Below are positions 16,824 through 25,014 of a DNA stretch of 64,000 nt, piece by piece (the stretch's first letter is position 1; each line of letters opens with the position of its first letter). Source of the DNA: an uncultured Eubacteriales bacterium (GTDB lineage: Bacteria > Bacillota > Clostridia > Oscillospirales > Oscillospiraceae); the NCBI GenBank assembly GCA_900544765.1, contig UQWI01000009.1, positions 1-64,000 on the forward strand, written 5' to 3'. The position numbers were made by a program, and so were the translations under genes. The notes beneath the pieces were generated by a model that saw only the letters and a program-made list of their open reading frames with translations, was not told the DNA's origin and did no database searches.

Positions 16824-18377
16824 TCACACGCTGCGAGCGATTATCGCCTCAGCGACGCGCAGTCCGTCGACGGCGGCGCTTGTGATGCCGCCCGCCCAGC
16901 CGGGGCCCTCGCCGCAGGGATAAAGCCCCCTCACCGCGCACTGCCTGTCCGCCCCGCGCGGTATGCGCACAGGGCTTGACGAGCGCGTCTCCGGGCCGGT
17001 CAGCACGGCCTCCCCGTCGCCGAAGAGCGGCAGCTTCCCAGCCAGAAGCGGAAGCGCAGAATTCAGCGAATTCGTCACGATATCCGGCAAAACCCTCCGC
17101 AAATCGCCCCAAAACACGCCGGGAAGGTAACTGGGCTTGACCTTGCCGGGGCCGCTGCTCGCGCGATTTTCCAGGAAGTCGCCGACAAGCTGGGCCGGAG
17201 CACTATAGTTCCCGCCCGCGTACTCGAAGGCGCGCCTTTCAATCTCGCGCTGCCAGAGCACCCCGCCGAGCGCGCCGGGATACGGGAAATCCTCGGGCCG
17301 CACGGCCGCAAGCAGGGCGCTGTTGCAGTTTGGCATTGCGCGCCCAGAGTAGCTCATGCCGTTGGTCACCACGCCGCCGGGCTCGCTCGCTGCGGCGATA
17401 ACCTCGCCGCCCGGGCACATGCAGAAGGTGTAGACCCCGCGCCCGTCGGGCAGGTGTACGCTGAGCGAGTAGTCCGCGGCGGGCAGCCTTTTCCCGCGCG
17501 GGACGCCGTACTGAGTCAAATCCAGCTCGGCCTGCAAATGCTCGATTCGCGCGCCCATTGAGAAAGCTTTGGCCTCCATGGGCACACCCGCGGCGATCAG
17601 CATTTCAAAGGTATCCCGCGCGCTGTGGCCCGTGGCGAGCACGAGCGACGAGCACTCCTGCACATATTCCACGCCGCCGGAAACGACACGCGCCCCGCTG
17701 ACGGCGCCGCTCTCGTCCAGCACGAGCCCGCTGAGCTTTGAGCCGAAGCGCACCTCGCCGCCGAGCGATATAATCTCCTCGCGGATGCTCTTCACCACCC
17801 GGCTCAGCACGTCCGTGCCGACGTGGGGCTTTGCGTCATAGGTCACGCTTTTGGGTGCGCCATGATTATAAAATTCGCGCAAAACGTGCGTGATTCTCTT
17901 GTCATGCGTGCCGGTGTTCAGCTTTCCGTCCGAAAAAGTTCCGGCTCCGCCCTCGCCGAACTGCACGTTGCACTCGGCGTCGAGCGCGCCTCCGGCACGG
18001 AACGCGGCGACGGCCGCAGTGCGCGCGCCGACGTCCTTACCGCGCTCGAGCACTATAGGTCTCAAGCCCGCGCGGGCGAGCGTGAGCGCGCAGAACATCC
18101 CCGCCGGGCCGAAGCCGGCGATGACAACAGGCGCGCCCCGCGGCGCCAGGCGAGGGACGGCGTACTCGTCGGGCGTCTCTGCAGGCTCGCCCTTCAGACG
18201 CACGTCGACAGTATAGACGTATTTGATCGCGCCCTTGCGCCGCGCGTCCAGGCTCCGGCGCTTTATTTGCAGCTCCTCTATCGCGCCCGGCCTGACGCCG
18301 AGCTTCTTCGCCGCGAGGGCATATAGCTCGCGCTCATCGCGTCCCGGCGCGAGCGTGAGGTTGGGTACAGTTTTCAT
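16824..18377 (-). CDS. NAD(P)/FAD-dependent oxidoreductase (COG2509-like)
   Basis: 517 residues. A short N-terminal domain (RDERELYALAAKKLGVRPGAIEELQIKRRSLDAR is typical) precedes a Rossmann FAD loop VIAGFGPAGMFCALTLARAG near 95. CNVQFGEGGAGTFSDGKLNTG and a final CGEGPGWAGGITSAAVDGLRVAEAI follow. It is cytoplasmic; the substrate is unknown. The ATG overlaps the stop of the preceding flavoprotein gene (ATGA) and has GGAGG upstream. Two flavoproteins encoded back to back suggest a shared electron-transfer role. Confidence 0.88.
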   Translation of the reverse strand: MKTVPNLTLAPGRDERELYALAAKKLGVRPGAIEELQIKRRSLDARRKGAIKYVYTVDVRLKGEPAETPDEYAVPRLAPRGAPVVIAGFGPAGMFCALTLARAGLRPIVLERGKDVGARTAAVAAFRAGGALDAECNVQFGEGGAGTFSDGKLNTGTHDKRITHVLREFYNHGAPKSVTYDAKPHVGTDVLSRVVKSIREEIISLGGEVRFGSKLSGLVLDESGAVSGARVVSGGVEYVQECSSLVLATGHSARDTFEMLIAAGVPMEAKAFSMGARIEHLQAELDLTQYGVPRGKRLPAADYSLSVHLPDGRGVYTFCMCPGGEVIAAASEPGGVVTNGMSYSGRAMPNCNSALLAAVRPEDFPYPGALGGVLWQREIERRAFEYAGGNYSAPAQLVGDFLENRASSGPGKVKPSYLPGVFWGDLRRVLPDIVTNSLNSALPLLAGKLPLFGDGEAVLTGPETRSSSPVRIPRGADRQCAVRGLYPCGEGPGWAGGITSAAVDGLRVAEAIIARSV

Positions 18378-19579
18378 AGCAGCCTCCCCGCGAGCGCGCC
18401 GCTCGACCAGGCCCACTGGAGATTGAAGCCGCCGCAGTCCCCGTCTATGTCCAGCACCTCGCCGCAGGCGTAGAGGCCCGGCACCAAGCGGCTGCGCATC
18501 GTGGCGGCGTCGAACTCGGAGGTTTTTATGCCGCCCGCCGTGACCTGGGCTGTGCCGAAGCCCTCCGTACCGCGCACGGGCAGCTCAAAGCGCTTGGCCG
18601 CGTTCGCCATGGCCTTCAGCGCCCGCGCGTCGAGGCTCGTGACCGGAGCATCCTGCCTCACGCCCGCGTACTTTGCAAGCATGCGCGCAAGGCGGTTCGG
18701 CACCGCGCCGATGAAGGCCTCCCCCGCCGTCAGCTGCGGCGCGGCGTTTTGCCGTTCACGGAGGTAATCGAGCACTTCTCCAAAGCTGTAGTCGCGCAGC
18801 AGGTCCAGCGAGAGCGTCAGCCCCTCTCCGCTTGTGGCAACAGTGCGCGTCAAATCGAAGGCCGCCGGGCCGGACACGCCCGTGTCGGCAAAGAGCGCCT
18901 CGCCCTCGCTGTGCGCGAGCTCGGTTTTCCCGCGCAGAAGCGTCATGGCGCAGTCGGCCTTCACGCCCTTGAGCGAGCGCGGGAACTCCGGCGCAGTTGT
19001 AATCTGCGCGAGCGCGGGATAGAGCGCCGTGCGGCTGTGGCCGAGGGACTTCAGGAGCTCATAGCCGTCTTTGCCCCCGCCGAGCTTTTCGCCGGCCAGG
19101 CCGCCGCAGGCGACAATTGCCGCGTCACCGGTGACGTGAGCGCCGCTCTCGGTTAAAACGGCGAAGCCGTCCTGTGTGCGGGTGAGGGCGCGGACGCGGT
19201 CTCCGGGGACGAGCCGCACCCCCTCGGCCTCCAGCGCGAAGCGGAGCGTGTCCGTCACGGAGTTGGCGCTGTTCGAGAGCGGGTAGACCCTGCCGCCGTA
19301 CTCCTCGCGCGTCAGGAGCCCGATGCCGCGGAAGAGCGCGAGCGTGTCCGCCACGGGCATGTATTCGAGCGCAGGCGCGGCAAAGCCCGGCGCCTCTCCG
19401 TGGTAGTGCGCAGCCGACGCCGCCGTGTTCGTGATGTTGCAGCGGCCGTTGCCGGTCGCGGCGAGCTTACGGCCCACTCGGACCTGCCGCTCGAAGAGCA
19501 CGACCTCGTGCCCGGCCCGCACCGCCGTGAGCGCCGCCATCATCCCCGACGCACCCGCCCCGATTATGAGTACGCGCAT
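18374..19579 (-). CDS. HI0933/BaiN-family flavoprotein
   Basis: 401 residues. N-terminal FAD loop VLIIGAGASGMMAALTA; ERQVRVGRKLAATGNGRCNITNT near 30 is the HI0933-family signature; EEYGGRVYPLSNSANSV near 92; and CGEVLDIDGDCGGFNLQWAWSSG near 372. Members include bile-acid dehydroxylation reductases (BaiN) and proteins of unknown substrate, so no specific activity is claimed. It is translationally coupled to the next oxidoreductase through an ATGA overlap. Confidence 0.9.
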   Translation of the reverse strand: MRVLIIGAGASGMMAALTAVRAGHEVVLFERQVRVGRKLAATGNGRCNITNTAASAAHYHGEAPGFAAPALEYMPVADTLALFRGIGLLTREEYGGRVYPLSNSANSVTDTLRFALEAEGVRLVPGDRVRALTRTQDGFAVLTESGAHVTGDAAIVACGGLAGEKLGGGKDGYELLKSLGHSRTALYPALAQITTAPEFPRSLKGVKADCAMTLLRGKTELAHSEGEALFADTGVSGPAAFDLTRTVATSGEGLTLSLDLLRDYSFGEVLDYLRERQNAAPQLTAGEAFIGAVPNRLARMLAKYAGVRQDAPVTSLDARALKAMANAAKRFELPVRGTEGFGTAQVTAGGIKTSEFDAATMRSRLVPGLYACGEVLDIDGDCGGFNLQWAWSSGALAGRLL

Positions 19580-19767
19580 TGTGGTGTCACCTTCTTTTTT
19601 AGCTATGATTTATAGCTTTCCCGGGCGCTCTCTCTTGGCGCAGTCAAAAAAGCGCACCCGGAAAGGCATTAAATCTTAAAAAAGCAAAAAATAAACCCTA
19701 TTACGATACCACTCTGATACAACACGGTATTAAGGTATAGTTACAAAATAGTATAGGAGGCTGTATC

Positions 19768-20775
19768 ATGCACGGTAAACGTATAATCAGCGCCCTTCTG
19801 GCGCTGGCGCTCTGTTTTGCTGTCACGGGCTGCGGCGGGGATATCACCCCGGCGGCTTCGCCTTCGGACTCCGGGCAGGAGGAAGCGGAGGCAAACCCGC
19901 TGGTGTTCGGCGTGTCCCGACAGGTGCTCACCGGCTCGCTCAGCGTACTGGCGCTGGTGGACGAGTACAACGCCTCCGACCCGGCAAGGCCGGTCGAGCT
20001 GGTGTACTTCGACAGCACCGACCAGATGCTCTCGGCGATGGACTCCGGCACGGACGTGGACATGTACTTCGCCGGCGGCTATACCGCGCAGATGGCGGAG
20101 CGCAGCGCCGACCTCTCTGCGTACCTGGACACGGAGCTGGCCCCGAATTTGCAGGCCGCGCTCACAAGTGAGGACGGACTGCGCGTCCTGCCCTTCGACT
20201 TCCGCATAGAACTGCTGGTGCGCACGGTACCCGGCGAGGCGGAGTCGCTCAGCGGCGTGGCGGAACTTGCGCGCGAAAACAACTTGCAGCTGATGCATGG
20301 CGCAATTCCCACAGACAGCGTCAAAAGCTATTTTGAGCCGTATATCCTGGCGGCGGATGAAGAGGTCCGCGCGGACATGCTCTCCGTTTTGGAAAACTAC
20401 GCCTCGGACCCGGACAACCACACCTACGCCATGCGCCCGGCCTGGCTCAGCAGGGGCACGAACTTCGGCCTTACCGGGTCCGACTACGAGGAGACGTACA
20501 TCCCCGGTGTGCCGGGCGTGGACACGCTGGGCGAGTACCAGCTCGAGAACGTGTTCGGCATATTTGAAAGCTGCTCCGACAAGGATGCCGCCTGGGACTT
20601 TTTGAGCTGCCTCTACAGCGAAGAGGCGCAGTCGGGCACGGAAAATATGCCCGCCACTCTCAGCGCGCTGACGGCGTACATAGAGCACGAGTCACACTAC
20701 AAGACCACCTGCGAACAGGCGAAGAGCCTGGTGTGGGAGGTTATGAACGGGACTACTGTGTGCAACGTTTTATAA
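19768..20775 (+). CDS. Extracellular solute-binding lipoprotein
   Basis: 335 residues with a lipobox VTGC (Cys22) and an acidic linker, then a family-1-like binding-protein fold: LVDEYNASDPARPVELVYFDSTDQMLSAMDSGTDVDMYFAGG near 70-110, and SCLYSEEAQSGTENMPATLSAL near the end. No permease or ATPase genes are adjacent, so it is an orphan binding protein that may serve a transporter encoded elsewhere. AGGAGGCTG precedes the ATG. The upstream 190 bases are AT-rich and promoter-like. Confidence 0.8.
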   Translation: MHGKRIISALLALALCFAVTGCGGDITPAASPSDSGQEEAEANPLVFGVSRQVLTGSLSVLALVDEYNASDPARPVELVYFDSTDQMLSAMDSGTDVDMYFAGGYTAQMAERSADLSAYLDTELAPNLQAALTSEDGLRVLPFDFRIELLVRTVPGEAESLSGVAELARENNLQLMHGAIPTDSVKSYFEPYILAADEEVRADMLSVLENYASDPDNHTYAMRPAWLSRGTNFGLTGSDYEETYIPGVPGVDTLGEYQLENVFGIFESCSDKDAAWDFLSCLYSEEAQSGTENMPATLSALTAYIEHESHYKTTCEQAKSLVWEVMNGTTVCNVL

Positions 20776-20796
20776 CACCTTAATAATACCATTCCT

Positions 20797-20833
20797 GGGG
20801 CGCTTTCTTTTGAATGCGCCCCTATATTTTTTT
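20797..20833 (+). terminator. Terminator of the solute-binding lipoprotein gene
   Basis: GGGGCGC and GCGCCCC with a 12-base loop followed by TATATTTTTTT. Confidence 0.88.
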
Positions 20834-20949
20834 AACTGCTGCAATAGAACCCCGCAGGTGAGGGCGCCTCAGCTCTCATTTTAGCGCAGTCCTGCACCCA
20901 CGCATTAAAATAATGCGCTCCCGCAGCCTCACACCCCCGTATTTGGCAC

Positions 20950-20981
20950 CAGCCGTTTCTTTTTGCAAAGAAACGGCTGGT
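20950..20981. repeat. 14-bp-stem palindrome downstream of pnp
   Basis: Perfect inverted repeat with arms CCAGCCGTTTCTTT and AAAGAAACGGCTGG and a 4-base loop, 23 bases past the pnp stop. It has no T-tract and may act as a 3' end or stabilising hairpin of the pnp mRNA. The remaining spacer between 20834 and 21004 holds no gene that I can see. Confidence 0.6.
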
Positions 20982-21004
20982 AAAAATGCTTATTGCGGCG
21001 GATT

Positions 21005-23134
21005 TCAATCTTTGAGCCCCATGGCCTCGCGCTCCTTGAGCGCGTCCTTGCGGGAAAGGTTCACGCGGCCGCGGTCATCTATCTCCATGACCTTGACCCA
21101 GGTGTAGTCGCCGATGTTGAGGACGTCCTCAACCTTCTCGGTGCGCTTGAACTCGAGGTCCTTGATGTGAATCATGCCGTCCTTGCCCGGAGCGAGCTCG
21201 ACGAAGGCGCCGATGGGGATGATGCGCACGACCTTGCCGTAGTACATCTTACCGACCTCGGGCTCGAATACGATGTTATCAATGGTCGCTCGCGCGGCGC
21301 GGCAGGCCTCGATGTCGGCGCTGGCAATGTAGATGTTGCCGGAGTCCTCGATGTCTATCTTGCAGCCGGTGTCGGCGCAAATCTTCTGGATGGTCTTGCC
21401 GCCGGAGCCGATGACCTCGCGTATCTTGTCCGGGTTGATGGTCATCTTTATCATCTTGGGAGCGCTCTTGGCCAGCTCGTGGCGCGGCTCGCTGATGCAG
21501 GGGAGCATAATCTCGTCGAGAATCTGGATGCGGGCCTCGCGGGTCTTGGTGAGGGCGTCCTTGATAATGGCGTGGGTCAGGCCGTCGTTCTTGAGGTCCA
21601 TCTGGATGGCGGTGATGCCGTCCTTGGTACCGGCGACCTTGAAGTCCATTTCGCCGTGGAAGTCCTCGACGCCCTGGATGTCGATGAAGGTGGTGAAGGT
21701 GTCGCCGTCCTGGATGAGGCCGCAGGAGATACCGGCGACGGGGGCCTTGATGGGCACGCCGGCGTCCATAAGGGCGAGGGTGCTGCCGCAGATGCTGCCC
21801 TGGGAAGTGGAACCGTTGGAGGAGAGCACCTCGCTCACCACGCGGATGGCGTAGGGGAAGTCCTCAACGCTGGGGATGACGGGCTCGAGGGCCTTCTCGG
21901 CCAGGGCGCCGTGGCCGTACTCGCGGCGGCCGGTGGAGCGCTGCGGCTTCGCCTCGCCGGTGGAGTAGCCGGGGAAGTTGTAGTGGTGCATGTAGCGCTT
22001 CTCTTCCTCTTCCCAGATGGTGTCCAGCTTCTGGCTCATGGAGAGGGTGTTGAGGGTGGCTATGCTGAGCACCTGGGTCTGGCCGCGGGTGAAGAGGCCG
22101 CTGCCGTGGACGCGGGGGATGACGCCGACCTCGGCGGCCAGAGGACGAATCTCGTTCATGGCGCGGCCGTCGACGCGGTGGCCCTCAAGCAGCCACTTCT
22201 TGACTATCTTCTTCTGGAACTTGTAGGTTATCTCCTCGAGGTACTTGTCCATCTCGGGGTACTCCTCGAGGAACATCTCGTGCCAGTGCTCGATGAGCTT
22301 GTTCCAGCGCTCCTCGCGGACGTTCTTGTCGTCGGTGTCCATGGCGGCCATGGCCTCGTCCATGGTGGACTCGACTATCTTGCTGAACAGCTCCTCGTTG
22401 AAATCGGCGTGCTCATACTCGAACTTGGGCTTGCCGATCTCCTCGACCATCTTGTCGATGAGGTCGAGCACGGGCTGGACCTTCTCATGGGCCTGCACGA
22501 TGCCCTCGTACATGACCTCGTCGGGAACCTGGTCGGCGGCGGCCTCAATCATGACGACCTTCTTGTGGGTAGCGGCGACGGTGACGGTCATCCTGTTGGT
22601 CTCGCGCTCGGCCTTGGTGGGGTTGAAGAGGTACTTCTCGCCGTCCCAGCCGAGGGAGATGCCGGCGATGGGGCCGTTCCAGGGGATGTCGGAAATAGCC
22701 ACGGCGGCGCTGGCGCCTATCATGGCGGTTATCTCGGGGGAGCAGTCGCGGTCGACGCTGAGGACCTCGCACTGGATGGCGACGTCGTTGCGCAGATCGC
22801 TGGGGAACAGCGGGCGCATCGGGCGGTCGATGAGGCGGCTGGCCAGCACGGCGGGCAGGCTGGGACGGCCCTCACGGCGCATGAAGCTGCCGGGGATGCG
22901 ACCCACGGCGTAGAGCTTCTCGTTGAAGTCCACGCTGAGCGGGAAGTAGTCGATGCCGTCGCGCGGGCGCGGGGATGCGGTCACGGCCACGAGCACGGTG
23001 GTCTCGCCGTACTGGGTCAGCACAGCGGCGTTGGCGAGCTCGCACATGCGGCCAATCTCCATGCGCAGCGGGCGGCCGCAGTAGTCTATCTCGTATACAC
23101 GCTTGTTGGGGAATTCCTTGTGCTTGATAATCAT
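21005..23134 (-). CDS. pnp: Polyribonucleotide nucleotidyltransferase (PNPase)
   Basis: 3'-5' phosphorolytic exoribonuclease, 709 residues, the usual length. Two RNase PH domains are visible (RPMRPLFPSDLRNDV near 92; a second core with GHGALAEKALEPVIP near 405 and GVPIKAPVAGISCGLI near 460). They are followed by a KH domain (IREVIGSGGKTIQKICADTG near 565) and an S1 domain (GKVVRIIPIGAFVELAPGKDGMIHI near 625). ATG 23134 follows AAAGGAG. rpsO lies upstream on the same strand, as in many bacteria, but across an unusually long palindromic spacer. Confidence 0.97.
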   Translation of the reverse strand: MIIKHKEFPNKRVYEIDYCGRPLRMEIGRMCELANAAVLTQYGETTVLVAVTASPRPRDGIDYFPLSVDFNEKLYAVGRIPGSFMRREGRPSLPAVLASRLIDRPMRPLFPSDLRNDVAIQCEVLSVDRDCSPEITAMIGASAAVAISDIPWNGPIAGISLGWDGEKYLFNPTKAERETNRMTVTVAATHKKVVMIEAAADQVPDEVMYEGIVQAHEKVQPVLDLIDKMVEEIGKPKFEYEHADFNEELFSKIVESTMDEAMAAMDTDDKNVREERWNKLIEHWHEMFLEEYPEMDKYLEEITYKFQKKIVKKWLLEGHRVDGRAMNEIRPLAAEVGVIPRVHGSGLFTRGQTQVLSIATLNTLSMSQKLDTIWEEEEKRYMHHYNFPGYSTGEAKPQRSTGRREYGHGALAEKALEPVIPSVEDFPYAIRVVSEVLSSNGSTSQGSICGSTLALMDAGVPIKAPVAGISCGLIQDGDTFTTFIDIQGVEDFHGEMDFKVAGTKDGITAIQMDLKNDGLTHAIIKDALTKTREARIQILDEIMLPCISEPRHELAKSAPKMIKMTINPDKIREVIGSGGKTIQKICADTGCKIDIEDSGNIYIASADIEACRAARATIDNIVFEPEVGKMYYGKVVRIIPIGAFVELAPGKDGMIHIKDLEFKRTEKVEDVLNIGDYTWVKVMEIDDRGRVNLSRKDALKEREAMGLKD

Positions 23135-23692
23135 GAGTTGTGCTCCTTTCGTATTGGCGGACAAACCCCACGATACCGTCTGCGGCGCTTTGCGGCTCTT
23201 TTACGCCCCGGCTGCGTTGCTCGTCCTCGACGTACACAAAGTACGCCTTCGGCCTCGCGCCTTGCCGGAACACAAAATTGCTCTCAAATCGCTCTTGCCG
23301 GATCGTGCGGATTGCCCACTGATTGCCCTCTTTTAATATTTGAGGCAATCGACGGGGCGGAGCTTGGCCATAGCACTTGAGAAGGCGTACAGCGCGCTGT
23401 GCGTCTTATCAAATACTAGGGCGGCTCCGCTATTTGCGGAATAAAAATCAGGGGGACATATTAAATTGTCCCCCTGAAATAAACCTTCATTCCCTTCGGT
23501 TTCCCGCACCACAGCCTCGCAGAGTTTCTCCGCCGGAGCGGAGAAATAAATTGAAATCATTTTTTCCGGGGGCGTGTACCTCGGAAAAAATACTTCTCAC
23601 GGAGCGAAGTGTGCGAAAGTCACATGTGACTTTCGTGCGCGCAGCGCAGTGCAGGCTTTTTGTTTTTCAAAGGCAGGCCTTTGAAAAACAGC
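23135..23692. repeat. Palindrome-rich spacer between rpsO and pnp
   Basis: 558 bases without a supported gene. Inverted repeats seen: TGTCCCCCTG hairpin (23449-23476), TTTTTTCCG/CGGAAAAAA (about 23560-23591), a perfect 22-bp palindrome CGAAAGTCACATGTGACTTTCG-like near 23612-23633, and GTTTTTCAAAGG/CCTTTGAAAAAC (23662-23689) right after rpsO. The 23160-23345 part reads like a dispersed intergenic element rather than unique sequence. A 75-codon minus-strand frame (23560-23333) lacks coding support. Confidence 0.55.
23443..23476 (-). terminator. Terminator-like hairpin inside the rpsO-pnp spacer
   Basis: CAGGGGGACA and TGTCCCCCTG form a 10-bp stem with an 8-base loop; on the minus strand a run of five T follows. 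It could end the rpsO transcript before pnp. Confidence 0.7.
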
Positions 23693-23959
23693 TCACTTGC
23701 GGATGCCCAGCTTGGCAATGAGAGCGCGGTAGCGCTCGATGTCCTTGCGCATCAGGTAGTCGAGCAGACGGCGGCGCTTACCGACCATCTTGTACATGCC
23801 GAGACGGCTGTGGTCGTCCTTCGGATGCTGCTTCAGGTGCTCGGTGAGCTGGCGGATACGCTCGGTGAGGATGGCAACCTGAACCTCGGGGGAGCCGGTA
23901 TCGCCCTCGTGGGTGGCGTTGGCGGAAATGACTGCGGTCTTCTGATCCTTGGTAATCAT
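23693..23959 (-). CDS. rpsO: 30S ribosomal protein S15
   Basis: 88 residues, standard length. Diagnostic sequence [20 protein letters not shown] near 16-35 and [25 protein letters not shown] near 45-69, the 16S rRNA-binding helices. ATG 23959 follows GAAAGGA. Its own promoter at 24052-24080 gives a leader of about 85 bases that may carry S15 autoregulation. Confidence 0.98.
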   Translation of the reverse strand: MITKDQKTAVISANATHEGDTGSPEVQVAILTERIRQLTEHLKQHPKDDHSRLGMYKMVGKRRRLLDYLMRKDIERYRALIAKLGIRK

Positions 23960-24051
23960 GCTGATCGTTCCTTTCTGGTTTTATCTGCCCAGGCGGCTGA
24001 GTCGCGGTAGGAAAGGTACTGCCAAGACCCGGCACGCGGGCGTGCTACGGT

Positions 24052-24080
24052 AGAATATCACAAATATGTGAGTTTGTCAA
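24052..24080 (-). promoter_or_regulatory. rpsO promoter
   Basis: Minus strand TTGACA (24080-24075), 17-bp spacer, TATTCT (24057-24052). The leader from about 24045 to 23960 contains GC-rich self-complementary segments (GCACGCCCGCGTGC) compatible with an S15 leader structure; that structure is not proven. The promoter lies just past the stop of the microprotein gene. Confidence 0.75.
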
Positions 24081-24091
24081 TGTGAAAAGGG

Positions 24092-24250
24092 TTATTCGCC
24101 GCCGTTTTCCTCGATGTACATCTCCTCCGCGCGCATCTGCGCCGAAACCAACACGGCGCGCGCCGCCTCCGCCCTTCCCGCCTCCAGCTCCGCGAGCGCG
24201 TCCGTGATACAGTTGAAAAGATAACCGTACAGCTTTTCATAGTCCGGCAT
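24092..24250 (-). CDS. Small acidic microprotein (paralogue of 32997-33146)
   Basis: 52 residues, MPDYEKLYGYLFNCITDAL at the start and a Glu-rich end (AQMRAEEMYIEENGGE). AAAGGAGGTG precedes ATG 24250. It closely resembles the 49-residue product at 32997-33146: both share DYEKLY..LF...TDAL..LEA and AEEMY.E spacing, which argues for real coding. It is probably two amphipathic helices, with no motif of known function. It is transcribed divergently from an XRE regulator gene across an operator-rich spacer, so co-regulation is likely. Confidence 0.8.
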   Translation of the reverse strand: MPDYEKLYGYLFNCITDALAELEAGRAEAARAVLVSAQMRAEEMYIEENGGE

Positions 24251-24268
24251 GTGTAGCACCTCCTTTTT

Positions 24269-24371
24269 GCGATATATCCCACATAATTATAGCACAAAAA
24301 CTCGATTTGCGATATATCCCACGCGATATATCGCAAACACTATCAAACTAGATACAAAAATGCATCTAGTG
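24269..24371. promoter_or_regulatory. Operator cluster between microprotein and XRE genes
   Basis: GCGATATATCCCAC occurs twice (24269-24282 and 24309-24322). A third, inverted copy GCGATATATCGC at 24323-24334 is itself a perfect palindrome, so TTTGCGATATATC faces GATATATCGCAAA. The minus-strand promoter has an extended -10 (TGCTATAAT, about 24286-24294) flanked by two of these copies. A further inverted repeat ACTAGAT/ATCTAGT spans about 24349-24370 just before the XRE start. Likely autoregulatory sites of the XRE protein. Confidence 0.7.
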
Positions 24372-24386
24372 AGGGTGGTGTGGTAT

Positions 24387-24629
24387 ATGACCGCGAAGGA
24401 GGCGGTTTCACGAAGAATACAGGCGCTGTGCGCCGAACGGGACATGGCGATAAACGCGCTCGCCAACCGCTGCGGCGTCGCACCGTCGACCATTTACAGC
24501 ATGCTGGGCGAGAAAAGCCAAAACCCCGGCGTCGTGTCAATACAGAAGCTGTGTGACGGCCTGGAGATAAGCCTGCGCGAGTTCTTCGACGACCCGGTTT
24601 TCGATGACTTGGAACCGGTGATAAAGTAG
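24387..24629 (+). CDS. XRE-family DNA-binding protein
   Basis: 80 residues, nearly all a Cro/CI helix-turn-helix: IQALCAERDMAINALANRCGVAPSTIYSMLGE near 10-42, then KLCDGLEISLREFFDDP. ATG 24387 follows GAGGGTGG. It is divergent from the microprotein gene and 7 bp ahead of a second XRE gene. It likely binds the repeated GCGATATATC sites just upstream. Confidence 0.88.
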   Translation: MTAKEAVSRRIQALCAERDMAINALANRCGVAPSTIYSMLGEKSQNPGVVSIQKLCDGLEISLREFFDDPVFDDLEPVIK

Positions 24630-24636
24630 GTGAAGC

Positions 24637-24993
24637 ATGTTTGACTACAAATTTCTCGGCTCGCGGATTCGCACCGTGCGGCTCGAGCGGAAAATGACGC
24701 AGGAAAAGCTCGCCGAAGCGGCGGGAGTCGGCGTGACGCACATCAGCCACATTGAAACCGGGAACAGCATACCCAGCCTTCAAACACTGGTGGACATCAT
24801 TAACGCGCTCGGCTGTACGGCGGACGAGCTGCTCTGCATGGAGGTGCATCAGTCCCGCCCGCTGCTCAACAACTGGCTCGGCGAACTGGTTGCGGATTGC
24901 AGCGAGGCGGAAGTCAAGCTCATAACCGACATGGTTGCGGCGATGAAAACCTCCATGCGCCGGCTGAAGCTGTCCGGCGAGGCGAGCGAGTAA
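24637..24993 (+). CDS. XRE-family transcriptional regulator
   Basis: 118 residues. HTH at about 8-62 (IRTVRLERKMTQEKLAEAAGVGVTHISHIETGNSIPSLQTLVDIINALG), then a C-terminal helical region (NNWLGELVADCSEAEVKLITDMVAAMKTSM) typical of clostridial XRE proteins and probably a dimerisation segment. It sits in an operon between the smaller XRE gene and the Imm5-like gene. Confidence 0.88.
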   Translation: MFDYKFLGSRIRTVRLERKMTQEKLAEAAGVGVTHISHIETGNSIPSLQTLVDIINALGCTADELLCMEVHQSRPLLNNWLGELVADCSEAEVKLITDMVAAMKTSMRRLKLSGEASE

Positions 24994-25014
24994 TCGCTCA
25001 AGGAGGGCTGCGCT

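Noticed and set aside
20993..23380. Nearly 800-codon plus-strand frame opposite pnp
   Set aside because: A shadow of pnp caused by third-position GC; low-complexity Val/Gly/Leu/His sequence with no homology signature.
23333..23560. 75-codon minus-strand frame in the rpsO-pnp spacer
   Set aside because: Runs through a terminator-like hairpin, lacks a ribosome-binding site and lies in repeat-like sequence.
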